Assembly: GCF_003054555.1 (NCBI RefSeq)
Contig: NZ_CP026304.1
Location: 4,712,001-4,776,000 of the forward strand
From: Streptomyces lunaelactis
GTDB taxonomy: Bacteria; Actinomycetota; Actinomycetes; Streptomycetales; Streptomycetaceae
Direction of reading: 5' to 3'
DNA: 64,000 nt
Positions within the stretch are counted from its first letter, which is position 1, and the number at the start of each line of letters is the position of its first letter. The notes below the pieces were generated by a model, which saw only the letters and a list, made by a program, of their open reading frames with translations, had not been told where the DNA came from and did no database searches. Of the stretch, positions 7,722 through 15,684 are shown piece by piece. A program made the position numbers and the translations under genes.

Positions 7722-9143
7722 TCAGTTGCGGGCGGCCGGGGCCGTATCGGCGGTGGTGCCGGGCGGTGCGGGCACAGGCGGGGTGCGTCGAAGGGCGAGC
7801 AGGACCACGGCCAGACCGGCGGCCGTGGCGGCGAGCGTGAGCGCGGCCCCCGCGCCGGCGCCGTCCGCGGCCGGACCCGCGAAGCCCCAGGTGGCGGAGG
7901 CGAGAGCCGGTCCGAGTGCGAAGCCGAGGCTGCGGGCCAGCTGCACCACGGAGCCCGCGGTCGCCGTCGCGCCGGGCGGGGCCGCGCCCATGACGAGGGC
8001 CTGTGCGGGCCCTCCGTACAGGCCCATCCCCGCCCCGGCGAGGGCGAGCCGCCAGGCGACATCGGCCGTCGACCAGCCGTCACCCGCGCCGAGGGGGACG
8101 AGCAGCGACAGGCCGGCCGTGGTGAGCGCGGCGCCCGCGACGGCGGTGACCCTGGCTCCGTAACGGTCGGCGAGCCGGCCGCCCAGCGGGCCCATGAGCC
8201 CCATGGCGAGCGGGAAGGCCAGCACGGTCAGCCCGGTCGCCGTGGCGCTGAATCCGTTGTCCCGCTGGAGACGCAGGGCCACGACGTAGTGCATGGCGGC
8301 GAAGCCCGCCGCGAGCGCGAGCACCGCCGCGTTCACGGCGTACGTCCCGGATGCGCGCAGTACGGCGGCGACCGGCCTGCCTCCCGGGCCGCGCAGCCAC
8401 CACACCAGCAGCGGGGGTGCCGCGAGACCGAGCAGCAGCCAGGCCGGGGCGCCGGGTGCGAAGGTCAGGGCCAGCAACAGGAAGGCGACCGCGGTGCCGA
8501 CGAGTCCCGCGTCGGAGAGGGAACGGCGGTCGGGGGCGGGCAGCCGGCCGTCCCGTGGCATGACCCGGTAGGCGACGACGAACGCCGCGACACACAACGG
8601 GAGTTTGACGAGGAAGACCGCGCGCCAGCCGAACTGGTCCAGCAGTACGCCGCCCACGGCGGGTCCGGTCACCGCTCCGAGCGGCCCCAGGGTCGCGGGC
8701 ACGCTCATCGCCCTGGCGCGCAGCTCCGGCGGCACGGCGCGGAAGGCCAGCACCGGCATCAGGACGAACAGCGCCGCGCCGAAGGCTCCTTGGGCGATCC
8801 GTGCGCCGATCAGCCAGGCCGCCCAGGGCGCCAGAGCGGCCACGACCCCGCACACGGCGAATCCGGCGGTCGACACGAGTACGGCCGACCGCAGCCCGGC
8901 GCCGTCCAGCCAGCGCCCGGCGGGCAGCAGCAGGGCCACCACCGGAAGCTGGTAGCCGAGTACGGCCCACTGCGCTGTCGAGGCGGACACGTCCAGGTCC
9001 CGCGCGATGTCCGCCAGCGCGATGTTGACGATGCTCATGTCGAGCATGGCCACGAAAGAGAGCACACCGGAGACGGCCAGCAGAAGCCGGCGGCCGCCTC
9101 CGGCCGGTATTCGACCCGGGGGTTCCTGTTTGTGCTGCGGCAT
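7722..9143 (-). CDS. MFS transporter, DHA2-type drug/product exporter
   Basis: Membrane exporter, 473 aa, with the DHA2 opening signature FVAMLDMSIVNIALADIARD in the first helix and RIAQGAFGAALFVLMPVLA later. About 12-14 hydrophobic helices are visible. It is the first gene of the minus-strand operon. Its ATG at 9143 has GGAGGG about 7 nt upstream, and its stop lies 17 bp before the amidotransferase start. By context it exports the isonitrile product, giving self-protection or release of a metallophore. The operon promoter must lie in 9144-9431, shared with the divergent copper operon. Confidence 0.88.
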   Translation of the reverse strand: MPQHKQEPPGRIPAGGGRRLLLAVSGVLSFVAMLDMSIVNIALADIARDLDVSASTAQWAVLGYQLPVVALLLPAGRWLDGAGLRSAVLVSTAGFAVCGVVAALAPWAAWLIGARIAQGAFGAALFVLMPVLAFRAVPPELRARAMSVPATLGPLGAVTGPAVGGVLLDQFGWRAVFLVKLPLCVAAFVVAYRVMPRDGRLPAPDRRSLSDAGLVGTAVAFLLLALTFAPGAPAWLLLGLAAPPLLVWWLRGPGGRPVAAVLRASGTYAVNAAVLALAAGFAAMHYVVALRLQRDNGFSATATGLTVLAFPLAMGLMGPLGGRLADRYGARVTAVAGAALTTAGLSLLVPLGAGDGWSTADVAWRLALAGAGMGLYGGPAQALVMGAAPPGATATAGSVVQLARSLGFALGPALASATWGFAGPAADGAGAGAALTLAATAAGLAVVLLALRRTPPVPAPPGTTADTAPAARN

Positions 9144-9431
9144 CGTTCGTCCCTCCGAAGCCGTCCGGGTGCGGGCGTGCCGGACGGCAGCCTCCGTCCC
9201 ATGAGTCGGCCGGGCAGGGGGGTGAGTTCCCGCGGAGTGCAGGCGAATTGAGCGACCGGAGACGGGCCGGAAGGACGCGGTGCTCTGCCGATGAGTCGGG
9301 TGGCGGAGCCCGGTGGTTCCCGTACCGGACCGGGAGAAACCTCACATCTCGTAACCCTGCGGTACGGGGGTACAGGGACGCACCGGCGTGCCAGCATGGC
9401 GCCCCCGGCGGCCTCATGTGCAGGAGCGACG
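9144..9431. promoter_or_regulatory. Divergent control region between isonitrile and copper operons
   Basis: The gap of 288 bp separates the MFS start (minus strand) from the small copper-operon membrane protein (plus strand). It must carry both promoters, though I could not assign hexamers with confidence. A G-run flanked by TAC/GTA (TACGGGGGTAC near 9371-9381) loosely recalls CsoR-type copper operators but is not a clean palindrome. The close back-to-back layout would allow one regulator to control both operons. Confidence 0.45.
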
Positions 9432-9710
9432 ATGACGGACCATCACCAGCGACCCCCCAGTCCGGCCGCTTCCTTCTCCGGCCCGGCCGGCTTTCTGGTC
9501 CTGCTCGTGGTGCTCTTCGCGGCGGCGTACGCCGTGGGGTCGGCGGCCGGTCCTGTCGCGCCGGGGATGCATCCCGGGCGGACCGGGCCGACCGTGCCGA
9601 CCGGCGGTGACGGCGGGACGGAAGGCGGCACGGAGGACGGCAGGGACGGCATGGGGGACGACATGCACTCCATGACGTTCACGCAGCGCCGCGCGGGCGG
9701 TGGACGATGA
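9432..9710 (+). CDS. Small single-pass membrane protein with Met/His-rich tail
   Basis: 92-aa protein of no family I recognise. Residues ~17-40 form one membrane helix (GFLVLLVVLFAAAYAVGSAA). The remainder is flexible, with GMHPGR, runs of Gly/Asp and the ending DDMHSMTFTQRR. The ATG has GGAG 5 nt upstream. Its stop overlaps the start of the copper ATPase gene as ATGA, so the two are translationally coupled. The Met and His residues and the coupling suggest it hands copper to, or helps, the ATPase. That role is inference. Confidence 0.7.
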   Translation: MTDHHQRPPSPAASFSGPAGFLVLLVVLFAAAYAVGSAAGPVAPGMHPGRTGPTVPTGGDGGTEGGTEDGRDGMGDDMHSMTFTQRRAGGGR

Positions 9711-12037
9711 CCGCCGGACCGGCCGGTGCCGTGGCCACGACCGACCTGATCGTCGGCGGCATGACCTGCGGAGCCTGCGTGAACCGGGTCGAGAAGCGGC
9801 TCGCCAGGCTCGACGGGGTGAGCGCGACGGTCAACCTGGCCACCGGACGGGCGCGGGTGAGCCATCCGCCGGAGCTCGACCCCTCGGATCTCGTCGCGGC
9901 CGTCGAACGCGCCGGTTTCACCGCCGAACTCCCCGCACCGCCGGAGCCCGAGCAGGAACCGGGCGACGGGCACGACCGCGGTCCGGGCGAAGGGCACGAC
10001 CGCGAGCCGGAGGATGTGGCCGACCGCGAGCCGGAGGACGCGGCCGGGCGCGAGGAGCGCCGACGGCTGCTGGTCACGGCCCTGCTCGCGCTGCCGGTGC
10101 TGGCCCTGTCCATGGTCCCCGCCCTTCAGTTCCGCAACTGGCAGTGGCTGTGCTTCGCACTGGCCGCCCCGGTGGCCGTGTGGAGCTCCTGGCCGTTCCA
10201 CTCGCGGGCGCTGCGCGGGCTGCGGCACTCCGCCGCGACCATGGACACCCTCGTCTCGCTCGGCGTGGCCGCCGCCTTCTCCTGGTCGGCGTACGCCCTC
10301 TTCCTCGGCGGGGCGGGCGAGCCCGGCATGCGGATGCAGTTCAGCCTCCTGCCGTCCGCCGACACCGGAGCGGCGCACCTCTACCTCGAAGCGGCCGTCG
10401 CCGTACCGCTGTTCGTACTCGTCGGCCGCCTTGTGGAGGCACGCGCCAAGCACGGCACCGGATCGGCGCTGCGCTCGCTGGCCGAACTCGCCGCCAAGGA
10501 CGTGGCGGTACGGGAGGGCGACGGCGAACGCCGGATCCCGGTCGCGCGGTTGCGGGTGGGCCAGGTCTTCACGGTCCGGCCAGGCGAGAAGGTAGCCACC
10601 GACGGCGTCGTGGTGGAGGGCAGTTCAGCGCTCGACCTGTCGCTGGTCACCGGCGAGAGCGAGCCGGTCGAGGTCGGCCCGGGGTCCGCCGTGGTCGGTG
10701 CCGCCGTCAACTCGGGGGGACTGCTGCTCGTACGGGCGACGGCTGTCGGCGCCGACACCCAACTGGCCCGTATCACCCACCTGGTCACCGAGGCGCAGGC
10801 GGGGAAGGCCCGCGCCCAGCGGGTCGCGGACCAGGTCGCCGGCGTCTTCGTACCGGTGGTGCTCGCCCTGGCGGTGACCGTGCTCGGATTCTGGCTCGGC
10901 GCGGGCGCCGACGCACAGGCGGCCGTCACCGTCGCCGTCGCGATCCTGGTGGTCGCCTGCCCGTGCGCGCTCGGTCTCGCCACACCGACCGCCCTGCTCG
11001 CCGCCACCGGACGCGGGGCGCAGCTCGGCATTCTCGTCACCGGGCCGCGGGCGCTGGAAGCCCTGCGCCGCATCGACACCGTCGTCCTCGACAAGACCGG
11101 CACGCTCACCACCGGCCGTATGCATGTCACCCAGGTCACCGCGGTGCCGGGTGGTATCGGCCGGGAGGCCGCGCTGCGGCTGGCCGGAGCGGTCGAACAG
11201 GGCTCGGAGCACCCACTGGGCCGGGCCATCGCCGCGTACGCGGGCAAGGCGCTCCCGGAGCGGCCGCTGCCCGGCGTCACGGACTTCACGGCCACCCCCG
11301 GGCTCGGTGTCAGCGGCGGTGTCGAGAGCCACCGTGTGGAGGTGCGCGCCCCGGGCGACGACAGCCCGGCGGAGCCCTTGTCCACGGCGCTCGCCGCCGC
11401 CGAGGCCGCCGCCCACACCGCCGTCCTGGTCCGGGTGGACGGAGTGACCGAGGCCGTCATCGCACTGGGCGACCCGCTGCGGCCGGGCGCCTACCGCGCC
11501 GTGGAGCGGCTACGGCGGCTCGGCCTGCGGCCGGTCCTCGCCACCGGCGACAACGCGGCCACCGCCCGCGCCGTCGCCGCGGACCTGGGCATCAGCGAGA
11601 TTCATGCCCGCTGCACACCGCAGGACAAGGCTTCGCTGGTACGGGAGTTGAGGGCGCGGGGCCGCCGGGTCGCCGTGATCGGCGACGGGGTCAACGACGC
11701 TGCCGCGCTCGCCGGGGCGGACCTGGGTATCGCGATGGCCGGCGGCACCGACGCGGCCATCGGCGCCGCCGATGTGACGCTGGTCCGCGAGGACATCGAG
11801 GCCGTCGCGGACGCGGTCCGGCTCGCGCGGCGGACGCTCGGCACGATCCGGGCCAATCTGGTCTGGGCATTCGGCTACAACCTGGTGACCGTGCCGCTGG
11901 CCGCGACCGGGTGGCTCAACCCCATGGTGGCCGCGGCCGCGATGTCGGTGAGTTCGCTGCTGGTGGTCGGCAACAGCCTGCGCCTGAGGGGCTGGCAGCC
12001 GTCGGCGTCCCGGAGCCTGACGGGAAGGCAGACATGA
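9707..12037 (+). CDS. copA: Copper(I)-translocating P-type ATPase
   Basis: P1B-type ATPase exporting Cu(I), 776 aa. One N-terminal heavy-metal domain has GGMTCGACVNR with ligands Cys21 and Cys24. A Glu/Asp/His-rich linker (residues ~85-112) follows. The actuator loop has TGES, the membrane metal site is Cys418-Pro-Cys420, the phosphorylated Asp462 lies in DKTGT, the nucleotide domain has SEHP, and the hinge is GDGVNDAAAL. The last helices carry YN and MSVSS, the pattern of Cu(I) rather than Zn pumps. ATGA overlaps tie it to the small protein before it and the PCuAC-like gene after it. It gives copper resistance or supplies secreted cuproenzymes. Confidence 0.95.
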   Translation: MTAGPAGAVATTDLIVGGMTCGACVNRVEKRLARLDGVSATVNLATGRARVSHPPELDPSDLVAAVERAGFTAELPAPPEPEQEPGDGHDRGPGEGHDREPEDVADREPEDAAGREERRRLLVTALLALPVLALSMVPALQFRNWQWLCFALAAPVAVWSSWPFHSRALRGLRHSAATMDTLVSLGVAAAFSWSAYALFLGGAGEPGMRMQFSLLPSADTGAAHLYLEAAVAVPLFVLVGRLVEARAKHGTGSALRSLAELAAKDVAVREGDGERRIPVARLRVGQVFTVRPGEKVATDGVVVEGSSALDLSLVTGESEPVEVGPGSAVVGAAVNSGGLLLVRATAVGADTQLARITHLVTEAQAGKARAQRVADQVAGVFVPVVLALAVTVLGFWLGAGADAQAAVTVAVAILVVACPCALGLATPTALLAATGRGAQLGILVTGPRALEALRRIDTVVLDKTGTLTTGRMHVTQVTAVPGGIGREAALRLAGAVEQGSEHPLGRAIAAYAGKALPERPLPGVTDFTATPGLGVSGGVESHRVEVRAPGDDSPAEPLSTALAAAEAAAHTAVLVRVDGVTEAVIALGDPLRPGAYRAVERLRRLGLRPVLATGDNAATARAVAADLGISEIHARCTPQDKASLVRELRARGRRVAVIGDGVNDAAALAGADLGIAMAGGTDAAIGAADVTLVREDIEAVADAVRLARRTLGTIRANLVWAFGYNLVTVPLAATGWLNPMVAAAAMSVSSLLVVGNSLRLRGWQPSASRSLTGRQT

Positions 12038-12555
12038 CGGACAGTACTCACCGCTCCGCGGGCATACGGCGTTCCGTCACCGCCCTCGCGCGGGCGGCGC
12101 TGGCCCCTGTGGCGGCGAGCGCCCTGGCCCTGGGCGGGCTCACCGCCTGGACCGCCGTCGGCGCCGCCGGCAGCCCGCCACGGCTCGACGTCATCGCCGC
12201 CAGGTTGCTGCTGCCGTTCAACGACAACGAGGTCACGGCGGCCGTCTTCCGTATCCGCAACACCGGTGACGCGGATGACGAGTTGACGGGTGTGACGTCT
12301 CCGGTCATGGGCAGCGCCATGCTGACCGGTGACTCGCCCGCGCGGGAGGGGGCGGCGCGGATGCGGATGGTGGACGCGGCCACGGTTCCCGGACGCGGGG
12401 AGCTGGCCATGTCGCCGTACGGTCTTGACGTGATGGTCGAGGTACGCGAGCCGTTGAGGGAGGGCCAGGAGATCCCCTTCGTCCTCCACTTCAGGGACAG
12501 CGAACGGATCAGGACGATGGCGGTCGTCGTCCGCCCCGGCGACTGGACTTCCTGA
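12034..12555 (+). CDS. PCuAC-like periplasmic copper chaperone, degenerate ligands
   Basis: Secreted or membrane-anchored protein of 173 aa with an N-terminal hydrophobic segment (residues ~20-45). The PCuAC (DUF461) fold is suggested by AAVFRIRNTGDADDELTGV, RMRMVDAATVP and PLREGQEIPFVLHF. The family's copper site is normally H-(M)-x10-M-x21-H-x-M. Here the His positions are not His: AMLTGDSP replaces the first and GLDVMVEV the second, while several Met residues remain. It may bind Cu(I) through Met only, or have lost binding. The start overlaps the copA stop (ATGA), so it is the third gene of the operon. Confidence 0.75.
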   Translation: MTDSTHRSAGIRRSVTALARAALAPVAASALALGGLTAWTAVGAAGSPPRLDVIAARLLLPFNDNEVTAAVFRIRNTGDADDELTGVTSPVMGSAMLTGDSPAREGAARMRMVDAATVPGRGELAMSPYGLDVMVEVREPLREGQEIPFVLHFRDSERIRTMAVVVRPGDWTS

Positions 12556-12573
12556 ATCAGCGCCCTGATCGCC

Positions 12574-12624
12574 GCGCCGGCCGGCTCCGGGCCCGGGCTG
12601 CCCGGTACTGGAAGCGGCCGGCGC
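12574..12624. terminator. Possible terminator between convergent genes
   Basis: Ten-base inverted repeat (GCGCCGGCCG at 12574-12583, complement at 12615-12624) with a long GC-rich loop that can fold further (GGGCCCGGGC). There is no T-tract. It lies between the copper operon and the convergent sigma factor gene. Confidence 0.4.
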
Positions 12625-12635
12625 GACCTACGCGT

Positions 12636-13298
12636 TCAGCGCGTTCTTCCCGGGAACGGCACGCGTACCGCGGCCGCCACCCCCGCGCTCTCCGCCGCGT
12701 TCAGCAGCGTCGTCATGTCCGCGCGGGCACGGGCCACGCGCGAGCGGACGGTACCGATCGGGCAGCCGACCTCGGCCGCTGCCTCCGCGTAGGGCAGACC
12801 GAGGAGTTGGGTGAGGACGAATGCCTCACGGCGCGGGGCGTCCAGCGCGTCCAGCAGGTCGAGCAGGGCAACTCCTTCCTCGAAGCCGGGCTGGCCGCTC
12901 TGCTGCGTACGCTCCGCCGCGGCCTGCCAGTCGCGGGCAGCGGCGATACGGGGACGGGCCGCGGCCGCGCGGTAGCGGTCGACGACGACGCGGCGGGCGA
13001 TCGACAACAGCCAGACGCGGGCACAGGAACGGCCCGCGAATCGGGGCAGGGCGGTCAGGGCCCTGAGGAATGTCTCCTGGGTGAGGTCGTCGGCGGCGTG
13101 CAGATCGGCGCTGAGATGAGCGACGTAGCGCCATACGTCGCGACGGGTGGCGCGTATGAAGCTCTCGATCGCCTCCCGGTCACCGCTGCGGGCGGCCAGC
13201 GCCCACTCGGTGACCTGCGCGTCGTCGCGTATGTCGCTGCGTACGTCGTTCCGCGCGGTGGATGCCTCGCGCGGAGCCCGTTTCAGGGCAGGGGTCAT
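12636..13298 (-). CDS. ECF RNA polymerase sigma factor
   Basis: Extracytoplasmic-function sigma factor of 220 aa. Region 2 has DLHAADDLTQETFLRALTAL and the following VWLLSIARRVVVDRYR. Region 4 carries the helix-turn-helix PYAEAAAEVGCPIGTVRSRV. Region 3 is absent, as is normal for the class. No anti-sigma gene with a clear zinc motif is adjacent; the membrane protein upstream at 13525-14163 on the same strand is the only candidate partner. The location between copper genes and a BlaI-type regulator suggests control by metal or envelope stress (inference). The first ATG at 13298 was taken; internal starts near residue 20 are possible. Confidence 0.85.
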   Translation of the reverse strand: MTPALKRAPREASTARNDVRSDIRDDAQVTEWALAARSGDREAIESFIRATRRDVWRYVAHLSADLHAADDLTQETFLRALTALPRFAGRSCARVWLLSIARRVVVDRYRAAAARPRIAAARDWQAAAERTQQSGQPGFEEGVALLDLLDALDAPRREAFVLTQLLGLPYAEAAAEVGCPIGTVRSRVARARADMTTLLNAAESAGVAAAVRVPFPGRTR

Positions 13299-13524
13299 CG
13301 CAAAGTGTCCTTCGGATGCGTACGGGACCTGCTGCCTGTCGGCTGCGATCCCGCTGGTGGGCAGCCCTCCGGGGCACGCGTCGTCAGCGGTACGAGTCGT
13401 TGGTACGAGTCGTCACGGCTACAAGTCGGAGAAGCGCGCGGCGGAGAACCACAGGGGCAGAAGGCCGGCGCGCGACCACGCCGGTCCATCGCCCGTCACC
13501 GGTCGAAGTCGCCGGGAGGGGCGG

Positions 13525-14163
13525 TCAGCAGAAGACCGGACGCCCCGGTGGACCCCTGCGCGAGACGACATGACGCAACAGCAGACGGCGCGGCTGCCGC
13601 TCCGGACGGAGCGCGGTCGACCGGCGCCCAGGCGGCGTGGGCGCGCCCGTGGCGGCGAACATCCGCACGGCCAGCCACAGTGGCGCGAACACGAAGGCGC
13701 CCAGCGCCCGGCCCAGCCGGAACACCGCCGCCTCACCGCGCCACAGCCACAGCCCGCAGAACAGGCCGGCCAGGGCGTGGGCCAGCACCATGCCGACCGA
13801 GGTGCCGTGCCCGGCCGCGGCCGTCGCGGTCACGCTGTGGTGGTGCATGTGCGCCATGCCGGTACCGGCCATGGTGTCCGTGCCCGGCGCGTGCCCCAAG
13901 ACGGCCTGGGAGGTGGTGAACGCCGCATGCAGCACGAGCTGCGCGACCACGGTCGAACCCGTCACCACGAGGGCCCCGCGCTCCCGCCCGGTCAGCCACC
14001 ACGCGCCCGACGTCACCACGGCGAACGCGGACCCCATCACCCAACCGGGCAGCGAGTCGCCGGACATGAGCGCGTGCCCCAGAGCCGTCATCGCCACACA
14101 CACGGCCGCGAAGATCGCGGAACGCGCGAGACGGAAACAGGGCCCGGAGGTCATGGCGGCCAT
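13525..14163 (-). CDS. Multi-pass membrane protein with His/Met-rich loop
   Basis: 212-aa integral membrane protein, about five helices, of no family I can name. An extracellular-type loop between helices reads DTMAGTGMAHMHHHSV, a plausible Cu or Zn ligand cluster, and a further HAALGH-like spacing of His is seen in helices (ALGHALM, VLGHAPG). The C-terminal ~45 residues are Arg-rich and probably cytoplasmic. It sits 226 bp upstream of the ECF sigma gene on the same strand and may be its sensor or a metal-handling partner. The start was chosen as the first ATG, because the hydrophobic sequence starts about 10 residues later. Confidence 0.7.
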   Translation of the reverse strand: MAAMTSGPCFRLARSAIFAAVCVAMTALGHALMSGDSLPGWVMGSAFAVVTSGAWWLTGRERGALVVTGSTVVAQLVLHAAFTTSQAVLGHAPGTDTMAGTGMAHMHHHSVTATAAAGHGTSVGMVLAHALAGLFCGLWLWRGEAAVFRLGRALGAFVFAPLWLAVRMFAATGAPTPPGRRSTALRPERQPRRLLLRHVVSRRGPPGRPVFC

Positions 14164-14348
14164 CGTGCCATCACTCGCCTACACGGGGACTGGAGTCGGG
14201 CAGATCCGTACCGGCGCTGCGTAGCGCGGCCGGGCACCCGCCTCTCGTTGGGCGATGCTCCGCAGGCACCGGACGTACCGCGACAGGTCAGTACGATGAG
14301 GCGCTCCTCGTAGGCACTGCGGGGGGTACGGCTGGAAGGGGACGAGCC

Positions 14349-14753
14349 ATGACGTATCGCGAGCGAGGCGGCTCCCAGCCGCGTCCCCGCCGGCGGGGGC
14401 AGGGCGAGCTGGAGGTGCAGGTGCTGGCGGTGCTGCGGCAGGCGCCGGGGCCGGTGAATGCCGGGTGGGTGCAGAAGCGGCTCGGTGACGGCCTTGCGTA
14501 CACCACGGTGATCACCATTCTGACGCGGCTGTACGACAAGGGAGTTGTCACCCGGGAGCGGGCCGGACGCTCCTTCGAGTGGCGGGCGGCCGCGGACGAG
14601 GCCGGGCTTGCCGCACTGCGTATGCGCAGGGTCCTTGACGCGGAGGCCGACCGGGAGGCGGTCCTTGCCCGGTTCGTCACCGCGCTGTCGGCGGACGACG
14701 AGCAGCTGCTGCGCGGTCTGTTGGGGGACGCCGAGGACGGGCCGGTGGTCTGA
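14349..14753 (+). CDS. BlaI/MecI/CopY-family transcriptional repressor
   Basis: Winged-helix repressor of 134 aa (Penicillinase_R family). The DNA-binding domain shows GELEVQVLAVLRQAPGPVNA and the recognition region AYTTVITILTRLYDKGVVTR. Family members are normally inactivated by cleavage by a BlaR1-type M56 membrane peptidase encoded next door, or by copper in CopY. Here the M56 partner gene directly downstream is truncated, so induction by proteolysis is probably lost. The ATG has GGAAGGGG about 8 nt upstream. It lies beside copper genes, so copper control is possible but unproven. Confidence 0.9.
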   Translation: MTYRERGGSQPRPRRRGQGELEVQVLAVLRQAPGPVNAGWVQKRLGDGLAYTTVITILTRLYDKGVVTRERAGRSFEWRAAADEAGLAALRMRRVLDAEADREAVLARFVTALSADDEQLLRGLLGDAEDGPVV

Positions 14754-14757
14754 GGCG

Positions 14758-14930
14758 GTGGGGGGGGGCGTCTTTCTGCCGCTGGTGCTGCCCTTGACGG
14801 CGGTGCCGGTCGCCCGCCTCGCCGAGCAGCACCTTCACCCGCACGTCGCCACCAGGCTGCTGACCGCGCTCGCCGGTGTGCTCGCGCTGTGCAGCACGTT
14901 GTGTCTGGGGCTGCTGGTTGTCCAACGTCC
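14758..14930 (+). pseudogene. Truncated M56 (BlaR1-like) peptidase
   Basis: Starting 5 bp after the repressor stop, a GTG frame reads VGGGVFLPLVLPLTAVPVAR and then LLTALAGVLALCSTLCLGLL: the first two membrane helices of the M56 peptidase that normally pairs with BlaI repressors. About 58 codons in, the sequence turns into the reverse of a Spo0M gene. The zinc HExxH domain is gone. A G9 run lies right at the start. The loss is a deletion junction at about 14930. Confidence 0.8.
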
Positions 14931-15399
14931 TGGTGGCCGACCGGGAAACGGGTCACCGCGTCGTGGCCCTCGGAGAGGATCCGCCGCGCTTGTCGGCCTC
15001 GAGGGCCACCTCCAGGCCGTCGGGCGAGGCGAGGAAGGTCGCCTCGATCTCATTGACCGCATGCGCGTATTGCGGGGGCGGGCTGAGCTCGATCTCCTGG
15101 TAGAACGGCAGTCGCTGTCCCGTCCCGCCGATGCGCCCGTACTCCAGGTCCGCGGTGCGGAAGCCGAGCTGCCCGAGCGCCTCAAGGACCGCTTCCTGCA
15201 CGGGCAGCGGCGCGACGCTCAGCGGGTCCAGGTCGCCCTTGTCCTTCGCGCCCGCCGCCGACGGTGAACCGCTCGAAAGTGACGAAGCCCTCGGCCTCGC
15301 CGTCTTCGTGCTCGGCCTCGACCCGGGCGGCCAGCTCCAGGACGTCTCCACTGTGGGGCCACCCACGCCGAGCGAGCCGAGCAGCCGTTTGAACACCAT
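14930..15399 (-). pseudogene. Degraded sporulation-control protein Spo0M
   Basis: Pieces of one protein are seen in different frames. The start (15399) reads MVFKRLLGSLGVGGPTVET. A second frame carries LELAARVEAEHEDGEAEGF and VTFERFTVGG. The first frame resumes with AGAKDKGDLDPLSVAPLPVQ and runs to LEADKRGG. A third frame has ILSEGHDAVTRFPVGHQDV before the sequence ends at the M56 junction. An intact actinobacterial Spo0M (arrestin-like, ~250 aa) has these blocks in order, so at least two internal deletions, one 1-nt shift and a 3' truncation are present. Confidence 0.8.
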
Positions 15400-15444
15400 C
15401 GTGGCGTCCACTCCTTCGTGCTGAGTGCCTGTCAGAGCCCTGTC

Positions 15445-15460
15445 TCTACAGGACTGTAGA
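15445..15460. promoter_or_regulatory. Perfect inverted repeat, possible operator
   Basis: TCTACAGGACTGTAGA has 7-bp arms and a 2-bp spacer. The CTACAG/CTGTAG arms resemble operators of BlaI/CopY-type repressors (TACA...TGTA), and such a repressor is encoded about 0.7 kb away. It lies upstream of the Spo0M remnant and of the ATPase gene. The assignment is by resemblance only. Confidence 0.35.
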
Positions 15461-15684
15461 AGCGTAGGGGTGGCCGGCCGCGGTCCTGCGGATGATGAAT
15501 GGGGGAATTCGCTGCCGCCGCACCTCGCGGACCTCGCCATGGCCGTGGTCGTGCGGTCTTCACCGGCGCGGACGCGGCGGTCAACGACCCGGGTTACCGG
15601 CGGGCCGTCCAGGATCCGCGAAGAGCCGGGCGCTGTCGGGCGGCGGGATTTCTGCTGACCGTTTGATCTACGGTAGGGCGGCAA

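Noticed and set aside
9351..9390. CsoR-type copper operator in the divergent region
   Set aside because: The TACGGGGGTAC stretch is not a proper inverted repeat, and I cannot match it to the known consensus.
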